A DNA stretch of 40,862 nucleotides from Parcubacteria group bacterium. GTDB taxonomy: Bacteria > Patescibacteriota > Minisyncoccia > Phycocordibacterales > WO2-35-19. Numbering within the stretch: the stretch's first letter is position 1; each line of letters opens with the position of its first letter. Under the pieces are notes generated by a model, which saw nothing but the letters and a program-made list of their open reading frames with translations, did not search any database and was not told the origin of the DNA. The translations under genes were made by a program, and so were the position numbers. Where the stretch lies: positions 1-40,862 of the forward strand of contig JAAZAU010000006.1 of NCBI GenBank assembly GCA_012514175.1, read 5' to 3'. Positions 8,170-16,280 of the stretch are shown one piece after another.

Positions 8170-8846
8170 AAAAAACAAAACCAGATATAACCAATAAAAA
8201 TACTGGAGATACTTGGATTTACACTCAAGCAGTAAAGGAGCATTTTTTCCAACCTAAAAATTTACTGTTAGAAGACCCTGAAGAGACCGAGTATGATGCT
8301 CAAGGTATGGTTGGTTCACCCGCTTGCGGTGATGTAATGCGTGTTTGGTTAAAAATTGATAAAAAAAATGACACCATCAAAGAATTTAAATGGCGCACTT
8401 TTGGTTGCGCTTCAGCAATCGCTACCACTTCTATGCTTTCAGTTATGATCACCGAGCCCAACAATCAAAAAAGCGAAGAAGGAATGAAGATTGACGAAGC
8501 GCTGAAGATTCGCCCTCAAGATATTATGAAAAGACTCGGTGGTCTGCCAGATAGAAAAATCCATTGTTCAGTTCTTGGTGATAAAGCGCTACGTGCCGCA
8601 CTCAACAATTGGTTTAGAAAAACCAAACAGTTTGATAGAATAACAACCGCGAGTCAGCAAATCATTGATCCAAATACTAAAACTACCGACGCCGATATTG
8701 AAGAAGCGGTGCTTGAAGGCGCTCTTACCTTGGAAGCTGTTCAAGAACGAACTAAAGTGGCAATTGGCCGTCCCGATCTTATTCCAAAAGTTGAAGAGCT
8801 TATTCGTTTTTATCGTGAAAAATATTTTGACCCCAATAGCAAATAA
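8166..8846 (+). CDS. Fe-S scaffold NifU/IscU-like protein with C-terminal BFD-like extension lacking cysteines
   Basis: GSPACGDVMRVWLKI, RTFGCASAIATTSM, KIHCSVLGDKALRAAL; tail EEAVLEGALTLEAVQERTKVAIGRPDLIPKVEELI; ATGA overlap with the desulfurase. Confidence 0.9.
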   Translation: MKKTKPDITNKNTGDTWIYTQAVKEHFFQPKNLLLEDPEETEYDAQGMVGSPACGDVMRVWLKIDKKNDTIKEFKWRTFGCASAIATTSMLSVMITEPNNQKSEEGMKIDEALKIRPQDIMKRLGGLPDRKIHCSVLGDKALRAALNNWFRKTKQFDRITTASQQIIDPNTKTTDADIEEAVLEGALTLEAVQERTKVAIGRPDLIPKVEELIRFYREKYFDPNSK

Positions 8847-8933
8847 ATTTTTACGAAAAGCCTCACATTTTTCTCCTCTTTTTAGAGCAAAAAAGTTGAA
8901 GGGGGTGTTACGAATTTTTGATATAATTGCTAT

Positions 8934-9155
8934 ATGCAAGAAAAAGTAGAAAAAATCATAGAAAAAATACGACCCCACATACAAACACACGGAGGAGATG
9001 TTGCTCTCTTGGAGATTTCTGATGGAGTTGTTAAACTTAAAGTAAGCGGAGCTTGTGTGGGTTGTCCGATGCGCGACAAAACTTTTAACGGCATCCTTGG
9101 CGGAATGATTCAAGAAGAAATACCAGAGATTAAAGAGATTGTGATTGAAAATTAA
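8934..9155 (+). CDS. NifU C-terminal (Nfu)-like Fe-S protein
   Basis: IRPHIQTHGGDVALLEISDGVVKLKVSGACVGCPM. Confidence 0.93.
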   Translation: MQEKVEKIIEKIRPHIQTHGGDVALLEISDGVVKLKVSGACVGCPMRDKTFNGILGGMIQEEIPEIKEIVIEN

Positions 9156-9160
9156 AATTA

Positions 9161-10396
9161 ATGAATAACAAGTATAAATATTTAATTATTGGCGGAGGCG
9201 CAGCCGGCACCACAGCCGCTGAAACTTTGCGTCAAAATGATCAAGAAGGTGGCATCGCTATTATTTCTGACGAGCCACGTTTTTATTCACGTATTATGCT
9301 TTCCAAACCAAACTTCTTTTTGGGTAAAATTCCTTTTGATAACGTCTGGCTCAAACAAAAAGAATGGTATGAAGAAAACAAAATAACTTTCATTGAAAAT
9401 GTTTTGGCTACCAAACTTGACGCTAATTCAAAAACCGTCACCCTTTCTAATGGTCAAACTTTACAATATGAAAAACTTCTCTTAGCCACTGGTGGCGAAG
9501 CTAAGACCTGGCCCATCCAAGGGTCTGATAAAAAAGGCATCTGTTATGTGCGTGACCTCAGTCAAGTTAACGAACTGATAGAAAATATCAAAACTTCAAA
9601 ACAGACTATTGTGGTGGGTTCGGGATTTGTTGGATTTGAAGTATGCGAAATGGCAAAGTTGGCCGGACTTGAGGTAACGGTGGTGATGCGTGAACCTTAT
9701 TTTTGGTATCCACTTTTAGATGCAGAATCCGCCAAAATGATTGAGGAAGCTATGCAGAAAGAAGGTATCAAAATTTTGAAAGAAACCGAAGTATCAAAAA
9801 TTTTAGGCGACGAAAGAATTGAAGGTGTTATTCTTAAAGATGGCACTCAATTAGAATGCCAACTGGCTATAATTGGCATCGGCCTTGTTTATCACATAGA
9901 TTGGCTTAAAGAAGCAGGAGTTAAAATCAATAGAGGAATTTTGGCTAACGAATATTTAGAAACTAATGTTCCAGATATTTATACCGCGGGTGATGTTACT
10001 GAGTTTAACGATCTCATACTTGGTAAAAGAGTCCAATTTAGTAATTGGGCTAATGCTCAAATGCAAGGCCGAACAGCCGCCAACAATATGCTCGGAAAAC
10101 GCGATCCATTTAAAATGGTCTCTTTTTGTTCCACAATTGGTTTTGGTTTAAACATTGCAATGTCCGGAGATGTTCGGGTTGAACCTGAATACAAAATTAT
10201 CAAACGTGGCTCACCAGAAATAAATAGTTTCGCTCGTATCATTGTAGACACAAATGACGAAATAGTTGGTGGCACTTTCATAAACCGCTTAAAAGATATG
10301 GCTCCCATTAATAAACTGATTGAAACCGACTTCAAAGTTTCTGGACACGAATCTTCTCTCTCTGATCCAGATTTTGATCTTAAACAATTGATTTGA
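9161..10396 (+). CDS. NAD(P)/FAD-dependent oxidoreductase (rubredoxin/ferredoxin reductase-like)
   Basis: IIGGGAAGTTAAETLR, LLATGGEAKTWP, VVGSGFVGFEVCEMAKLAGLEVTVV, NVPDIYTAGDVTEF. Confidence 0.92.
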   Translation: MNNKYKYLIIGGGAAGTTAAETLRQNDQEGGIAIISDEPRFYSRIMLSKPNFFLGKIPFDNVWLKQKEWYEENKITFIENVLATKLDANSKTVTLSNGQTLQYEKLLLATGGEAKTWPIQGSDKKGICYVRDLSQVNELIENIKTSKQTIVVGSGFVGFEVCEMAKLAGLEVTVVMREPYFWYPLLDAESAKMIEEAMQKEGIKILKETEVSKILGDERIEGVILKDGTQLECQLAIIGIGLVYHIDWLKEAGVKINRGILANEYLETNVPDIYTAGDVTEFNDLILGKRVQFSNWANAQMQGRTAANNMLGKRDPFKMVSFCSTIGFGLNIAMSGDVRVEPEYKIIKRGSPEINSFARIIVDTNDEIVGGTFINRLKDMAPINKLIETDFKVSGHESSLSDPDFDLKQLI

Positions 10397-10405
10397 TTAA
10401 ATTGC

Positions 10406-10435
10406 GGGCGCTGAAATCGTAAGATTTCAGCGCCC
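10406..10435. terminator. bidirectional terminator GGGCGCTGAAATC-GTAA-GATTTCAGCGCCC
   Basis: perfect 13-bp stem between convergent genes. Confidence 0.85.
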
Positions 10436-10440
10436 TTTAT

Positions 10441-12486
10441 TTAGATCATTACTCTTGCGTCAATAATAGTTGCAGAATTTTCAGTTGCCATCACTGGATT
10501 TAAATCAATTTCTTTTATTTCTGGATGCTCTAGTGCTAAACGAGAAAGGTTAACAATAATCTGAGAAAGCATTTCAAAATTGACGGGTGGTTCACCACGA
10601 AAATCTTGTAGAATTTTAATTCCTTTAATATCTTTCATCATTTTCAGAGCTTCTTCTTTTCCAAAAGGAGCGACACGTATAGTGGTATCTTTAATAGCTT
10701 CTGTAAAAATACCTCCTAAACCAAAAATAATAGCTGAACCAAAAGTATTATCTTTTTTCATACCAATAATAACTTCCCTGCCTTTCTTTTCCATTTTCTG
10801 AATCAAAACACCTTCAACTGCCGGAATAGTAGTCCAAAATTCTTCCCATACCCGATTAGCCTCTTCCAAATTTGCGATATTTAATCTTACAGCTCCAGAT
10901 TCTGTTTTATGAACAGCTTGCTTGGAAATAGCTTTCATAGCATACGACCCCTCACCTAATTCTTGAAGAGTGTTTTCTAGATCTTCTTTTTTGGTTAAAA
11001 ATTTACCACTTATAAAAATATCATACTCTGAAAGCAAATTTTTCATACAAACGAAATCCATCATTTCACCATCTTGACGTTTAAAATCTTTTGAACGGTG
11101 GAGTGGAGATTTATTTTTTGGTGCATTTTTTGCTAAATAATCCAAACTCTCTACCACATCTCTGGGGAAATCAAAACAAGAAAGACCAGATTTAATAAGT
11201 TCTTTTCGGCCATCTTCCATAAATTCACCCCCAATAAACACCGGAAATATATTAATCTTGTCCTTAAATTTTAATAAAACATCTGCTGTCTTTTTTGTTT
11301 CGGTCATCATTTGCGGAGTTAAAATAACCAAAATAGCGTCGGTATCTTCAGCTTCAGAAAGGATTTGTAAAGACTTTTCATATCTATCAGCCAAAGCGTC
11401 CCCCATCACATCAATCGGATTACCGATAGCAGCCATCGGCGGTAAAACTTCTCGCAAAGCTTCTTTAGTATCATTGCTTAGGGTTACTAAAGAAAGAGAC
11501 TTAGATCTATCAATAAGGTCAGCAGCAATAACAGAAGGACCACCGCCGTTAGTTAAAACAATAACGCGTTGGATTGGTGTGGCTGTTTGAGTGGTTTGAG
11601 ATAAAACTTTTACCACATTAAAAAAACCTCTAACCGAAGAAACTGTCACTGCTCCAGCTTGTTTACAAGCAGCAATAAAAACATCAGATTGAGGCGCTAA
11701 AGCTCCTGTATGAGACAAAGCAGCTAGATTACCATGGGTTCCCATTCCAGCTTTTATAATAACCACAGGTTTTTTGGTAGTAACCCTAGAAAGAACTTCC
11801 ATAAATCTTGGCCCATCATTTAAGGTCTCTAGATACATAAGGATAGCCGATGTGTCAGAATCATTTTCTAAATATTCCAAGAAATCTGTTTCTGTAAGTT
11901 GAGCCTCGTTGCCAAGACTTACAATCTTTGAAAAACCCACCCCTTCTTGAAAAGACCAATCCACAAGCGCTGTGCCAAGAGCGCCAGATTGTGATAGAAA
12001 AGCGATTTTGCCAGGCAAAGGCTTTCGACCAGCAAAGGAAGCATTGAGATCATCTTTTGCGCTGATCACACCAAGACAATTTGGACCCAAAAGAGCTATA
12101 TTATATTTTTTAGCAATTTCACCAATCTGACTTTCAAGCTCCGCGCCCTCAAAACCTGTTTCTTTAAAACCTGAAGAAATCACGATGACGTTTTTGATAT
12201 TTTTTTGTCCACAATCAGTTAAAATTTTTGGAACAATTTGAGCTCGCACCGCTATAATCGCAAGATCAATTTCATCTGGTATATCTAAAACACTATTAAA
12301 AACCGGCAAACCTAAAACACTTTCCTCATTTAAGGTTACGGGATAAATTTTTCTATTTGCAACATTTTCAGATCCAGAATTTTTCTGAAGCAAATTAGAC
12401 ATAAAAGCGTATCCCACTTTGTTTTTGTCACTAGTAGCTCCTATAACAGCAATTGATTTTGGGTTAAAAAAATTTTCTAAACTCAT
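10441..12486 (-). CDS. ADP-forming acetyl/acyl-CoA synthetase, fused alpha-beta
   Basis: MSLENFFNPKSIAVIGATSDKNKVGYA..., LLGPNCLGVI, SQSGALGTALVDW, SHTGALAP, VLIQKMEKKGREVIIGMKKDNTFGSAIIFGLGG; start taken at 12486 rather than 12525. Confidence 0.92.
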   Translation of the reverse strand: MSLENFFNPKSIAVIGATSDKNKVGYAFMSNLLQKNSGSENVANRKIYPVTLNEESVLGLPVFNSVLDIPDEIDLAIIAVRAQIVPKILTDCGQKNIKNVIVISSGFKETGFEGAELESQIGEIAKKYNIALLGPNCLGVISAKDDLNASFAGRKPLPGKIAFLSQSGALGTALVDWSFQEGVGFSKIVSLGNEAQLTETDFLEYLENDSDTSAILMYLETLNDGPRFMEVLSRVTTKKPVVIIKAGMGTHGNLAALSHTGALAPQSDVFIAACKQAGAVTVSSVRGFFNVVKVLSQTTQTATPIQRVIVLTNGGGPSVIAADLIDRSKSLSLVTLSNDTKEALREVLPPMAAIGNPIDVMGDALADRYEKSLQILSEAEDTDAILVILTPQMMTETKKTADVLLKFKDKINIFPVFIGGEFMEDGRKELIKSGLSCFDFPRDVVESLDYLAKNAPKNKSPLHRSKDFKRQDGEMMDFVCMKNLLSEYDIFISGKFLTKKEDLENTLQELGEGSYAMKAISKQAVHKTESGAVRLNIANLEEANRVWEEFWTTIPAVEGVLIQKMEKKGREVIIGMKKDNTFGSAIIFGLGGIFTEAIKDTTIRVAPFGKEEALKMMKDIKGIKILQDFRGEPPVNFEMLSQIIVNLSRLALEHPEIKEIDLNPVMATENSATIIDARVMI

Positions 12487-12487
12487 A

Positions 12488-13276
12488 TTATTTGTGTAAT
12501 TCTCCTTCAAAAGTCGGCTTTTCAACTTGATAAAATATTCCTAGTGGAACTTTTTCTTCTATATTTTCAGAAACTTTTTCCATTGCTAATTTCAAATCAT
12601 TTTTTGGCAAGTTTTCATCTATCCAATAAGCACGCGAATTGAAATGATCACGAGTATCAAAAAATGTAATGCAAGGTTGAACAATATCCACAAACGCAAA
12701 TCCTTTATGTTTTATAGCGTCTTGCATTATTTTTTTAGTCCCGGCAATATCTCCAGCAAAGGTTCTCGCCACAAAGGTGGCGCCACTAGCCAGCATTAAA
12801 AGTAAAGGATTTAACGGTTCTTCAATACTGCCAAACGGGGTAGATTTACTTTTAAAACCTTTGGGGCTGACTGCATTTGCTTGACCTGTGGTCAAAGCAA
12901 AAAGACGATTATTGTGAACAAAAAGAGTTATATCAGCATTTACCTTAGCGGCATAAACTAAGTGTTCTAAACCCTCAGAATATGAATCACCATCACCAGA
13001 AAAACCTATGACTGTGAGAGCTGGGTTAGCACATTTAGCACCAATCATTGCTGGCACTAATCGGCCGTGAAGTGAGGTAAAAGAATTTATATTTATATAA
13101 TCAGAAATCTTGCCATGACAACCAATACCAGCAAAAGCCGTCAGGTCCTCAATTTTGAAAAAACCAGTTTCCACTAATTCAGTCACAGCCTGCTTCACCG
13201 CAACTAAAATCTGCGAATTGGGGCAACCTGGACACCAAGTTATTTTTGCTTTTGTAGATAAATTTAATTCTGACAT
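12488..13276 (-). CDS. 2-oxoacid:ferredoxin oxidoreductase beta subunit (TPP-binding)
   Basis: WCPGCPNSQILVAV, GIGCHGKISDY, GFSGDGDSYSEGLEHLVYAAKVNADITLFVHNN, ALTTGQ. Confidence 0.93.
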   Translation of the reverse strand: MSELNLSTKAKITWCPGCPNSQILVAVKQAVTELVETGFFKIEDLTAFAGIGCHGKISDYININSFTSLHGRLVPAMIGAKCANPALTVIGFSGDGDSYSEGLEHLVYAAKVNADITLFVHNNRLFALTTGQANAVSPKGFKSKSTPFGSIEEPLNPLLLMLASGATFVARTFAGDIAGTKKIMQDAIKHKGFAFVDIVQPCITFFDTRDHFNSRAYWIDENLPKNDLKLAMEKVSENIEEKVPLGIFYQVEKPTFEGELHK

Positions 13277-13277
13277 T

Positions 13278-14726
13278 TTATTTTAAAATTGAGTTAATTT
13301 GATTAGCAAGTTCTTCCGGATCAAATGGCAAAGAATCGTATCTCAAAATTTTATGAGCCACCTCAATACCCGTCCTCTCTCTTATTAAACTAGCTAATTG
13401 ACCATTATAATTAGCTTCAACACAAATAATTTTTTTACCTTCAAGTTCTCTTTTTACTTTTTCTATATCAAAAGGCTCCAACCAAACAATCTGCACCAAC
13501 TTTACAGATTTTTCAAAATGTTTTGAAGCTTCAAGTATCGGACTTTTGGTAGAACCAAAAAAGACAATTGCATTTTCACTAGATGTATCCCCGTATACCT
13601 TTACCGTTTCCCTTTTTAGCATCTCTTTTTTTATTTCCTCACCCTTAGCAAATCTTTTATCCATCGCCATTTTAACATCCGAGGCTGTATCAATAGTTAA
13701 ACCCCCTTCATCGTGTTCATAACTCGTCACCTTTACCACTCTTCCAGGAGTACCGGGGAAAATTATGTCTTTATTTTTTTCTACTGAAATATTTTTATCA
13801 AAATTACTAGTCATCATATGTTCAGACAAAATTTTATCAAGCAAAACAATAACTGGAATTTTAAATTTCCATGCTAAATTTAGCGCTTCTGCTCCAGCTT
13901 TAAAACTTTCTTCACTATCGCCCGGCGCAATCACAATTCTTGGGAATTCTCCATGACCAGCATGAATCACAAAACGTAAATCCGATTGTGAAGAACGAGT
14001 CGGCACACCAGTTGCTGGCGCCTGTCTTTGCACCACCGCTATCGCGAGAGGTAGTTCTGCAATACCACTAAAACTGAAAGCTTCTTGCATTAAAGCAAAA
14101 CCTCCAGTTGCGGTACCAATAGCCACTCTTTTGCCAACATAAGAAACACCAAGTGCCATATTTATTACAGATATTTCATTTTCAGGTTGAACAACCTTTA
14201 AACCATCTCTGGTTTGTTTTTCGGCCAGGTAATGCAAAATAGAAGTAGCGGGTGTCATAGGATAAGAAATATAAAAATCCAAACCAGCCGTTTGAAGACC
14301 TTTAGCAAAAGCAGTGTTACCGTCAACCAGTTCACCTTTTGGCGCAATAGACCCTGAAGTAAAATCAACTAATCCTTTAGTGCTTAAAAACTCTTTAATT
14401 TTGTTTAAAATCTCTTCGTTGTTTAAACCGGACAGCACCCAAGCGCCTTCTTTCAATTCATTTTTGTGTATTTCTTTAGTTTCTTCATTCAAACAAACTA
14501 AAACATCAAGCTTGGCATAATCATTCCAAACTTTCTCTTTACTACAACTTATACGTATAAAATTATGCCCACCCCGAATAAGTGATGGATAATCTAAGGA
14601 TAAATAAACTTGCAAACCAGAATCACGAAGCAATGTTCCAATGTTAGTACCTGTATACTTAGCTCCCTCTCCAGCTGCTCCACCAATACCAATGGTAAAT
14701 ATTTCACGATGCGAATTTTCAGACAT
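13278..14726 (-). CDS. 2-oxoacid:ferredoxin oxidoreductase, fused gamma-alpha subunit
   Basis: IGGAAGEGAKYTGT, RGGHNFIRI, PMTPATSILHYLA, GVSYVGKRVAIGTATGGFALMQEAFSFSG. Confidence 0.93.
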   Translation of the reverse strand: MSENSHREIFTIGIGGAAGEGAKYTGTNIGTLLRDSGLQVYLSLDYPSLIRGGHNFIRISCSKEKVWNDYAKLDVLVCLNEETKEIHKNELKEGAWVLSGLNNEEILNKIKEFLSTKGLVDFTSGSIAPKGELVDGNTAFAKGLQTAGLDFYISYPMTPATSILHYLAEKQTRDGLKVVQPENEISVINMALGVSYVGKRVAIGTATGGFALMQEAFSFSGIAELPLAIAVVQRQAPATGVPTRSSQSDLRFVIHAGHGEFPRIVIAPGDSEESFKAGAEALNLAWKFKIPVIVLLDKILSEHMMTSNFDKNISVEKNKDIIFPGTPGRVVKVTSYEHDEGGLTIDTASDVKMAMDKRFAKGEEIKKEMLKRETVKVYGDTSSENAIVFFGSTKSPILEASKHFEKSVKLVQIVWLEPFDIEKVKRELEGKKIICVEANYNGQLASLIRERTGIEVAHKILRYDSLPFDPEELANQINSILK

Positions 14727-14777
14727 ACATTTATTATATCACGATATGATATTATGTGGCTATGGAAAAATAATATT

Positions 14778-15314
14778 ATGCATTTAGATCAAACAATTTT
14801 ACAATTCTTTGCGGAAAATAGAATTGGGTGGGTTTCTTTATTAATGCTTATTATCACCTACTCAGGTGGACTTTTAATGGTCGGAGCCATTACTTTTTTA
14901 TCTATTTTAGCTTTATATATTCGCAAATATAAAGTTTTCATATTACCCCTGTTTGTGTCTGTTTTTGGTAGCACCTTAACGGTTCTAGTATTTAAACAGA
15001 TTTTTTATCGCGCTAGACCACTTTCAGAAGCTTTTTATTTAGAAACCAGTCTTTCTTTTCCCAGCGCCCACACTGCCGTTGCAACAGCCCTTTACGGACT
15101 TTTAATCTATATACTTTATAAAAGCAAGCTTAAATCAAAATTTTTATTGATTGCAGGGCTTTGTCTGCTTATTTTCTTAATCGGTTTCAGTCGGCTGTAT
15201 TTAGGAGTGCATTATTTTTCAGATGTTTTAATGGGTTACTTGTTGGGATTAATTTGGATTTGGATAAGCATCAAACTTTCTAAAAATAAATCAATTGCCA
15301 AAATTAAAAATTAA
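14778..15314 (+). CDS. PAP2-superfamily phosphatase
   Basis: KQIFYRARP, SFPSAHTAVATALYG, GFSRLYLGVHYFSDVLMGYLLG; start ambiguous (14754 also in frame). Confidence 0.9.
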   Translation: MHLDQTILQFFAENRIGWVSLLMLIITYSGGLLMVGAITFLSILALYIRKYKVFILPLFVSVFGSTLTVLVFKQIFYRARPLSEAFYLETSLSFPSAHTAVATALYGLLIYILYKSKLKSKFLLIAGLCLLIFLIGFSRLYLGVHYFSDVLMGYLLGLIWIWISIKLSKNKSIAKIKN

Positions 15315-16268
15315 TTCTTCTACTTCTTTTGAATTTTTGGCGCGCATAAGTTTAAATCGTAAATCTCGCAACTCCGGACCTTTCAAATATTCACGAAAAT
15401 GTTTTTTCATAATATCAAAACTTTTGATTCCGCTAAATTTTTCTTCAAAAAGTTTAGTGTGCTCAACCAAAACTTCAAGTCTTTCTTTTAAAGTTGGCTC
15501 ATAATCTGCGAACAGCCAAGGGTTGCCAAAAATTGCTCGGCCCAGCATCACTCCATCAGCTCCAGTTTCAGCACACTTTTGTTTTGCATCAGCAATATCT
15601 TGCACGTCGCCATTCCCTATTATTAAAGTTTTTTGTTCAGTTTCATTTCGTATTTCCACAGCCTTTTTAATTCGCTCCCACTTTGCCGGCACTTTTGACA
15701 TTTCTTTTTTGGTGCGAGCGTGAATGATAACTGCTTCCGGATTTTCAACTAACAATTCTGGCAACCACGTCTCCAACTCATCTTTGCTGTAACCTAGTCT
15801 GGTTTTGATAGATACAGGAATTTTTCCTTTAACTCCACGTTTTGTTGCCAAAATGATTTCACGAGCTAATTTTGGATCTTTGATAAGAGCTGCGCCAGCG
15901 CCTTGTTTTTGAATATTTTTATCTGGACATCCCATATTGATGTCAATCCCGTCAAAACCGAGTTCCATCACAAACCTAGATGCTTTCTCCATCATTTCTG
16001 GTCTGCTAGTAAAAAGTTGAGCCACAATAGGTCTTTCAATTTCTGAATATTCTAAATTTTTTAAAAGTTTTTTACGACCTTCTTCAGGTGCTAAAACTAA
16101 TCCATCAGCTGAGACAAATTCTGTGTAAGTCACAAAATTTACAATTTTTGAAGACTTTGAATATTTAGAAATAATAAACCTAAAAGCCGAGTCGGTTACG
16201 TCGGCCATTGGCGCTAAGCAGATTATAGGCTTTTTTAAATTTACCCAAAAATTTGATAATTTATTCAC
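15291..16268 (-). CDS. dus: tRNA-dihydrouridine synthase (GTG start)
   Basis: ICLAPMADVTDSAFR, GFDGIDINMGCPDKNIQKQGAGAALI, IHARTKKEMSKVPA, GDVQDIADA. Confidence 0.93.
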   Translation of the reverse strand: MNKLSNFWVNLKKPIICLAPMADVTDSAFRFIISKYSKSSKIVNFVTYTEFVSADGLVLAPEEGRKKLLKNLEYSEIERPIVAQLFTSRPEMMEKASRFVMELGFDGIDINMGCPDKNIQKQGAGAALIKDPKLAREIILATKRGVKGKIPVSIKTRLGYSKDELETWLPELLVENPEAVIIHARTKKEMSKVPAKWERIKKAVEIRNETEQKTLIIGNGDVQDIADAKQKCAETGADGVMLGRAIFGNPWLFADYEPTLKERLEVLVEHTKLFEEKFSGIKSFDIMKKHFREYLKGPELRDLRFKLMRAKNSKEVEELIFNFGN

Positions 16269-16280
16269 TCAGCCATTCTA

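Noticed and set aside
14733-14755. Palindrome ATATCA-CGATA-TGATAT as an XRE-MurA operator
   Set aside because: Adequately explained by two back-to-back extended -10 elements; spacer differs from the murA site.
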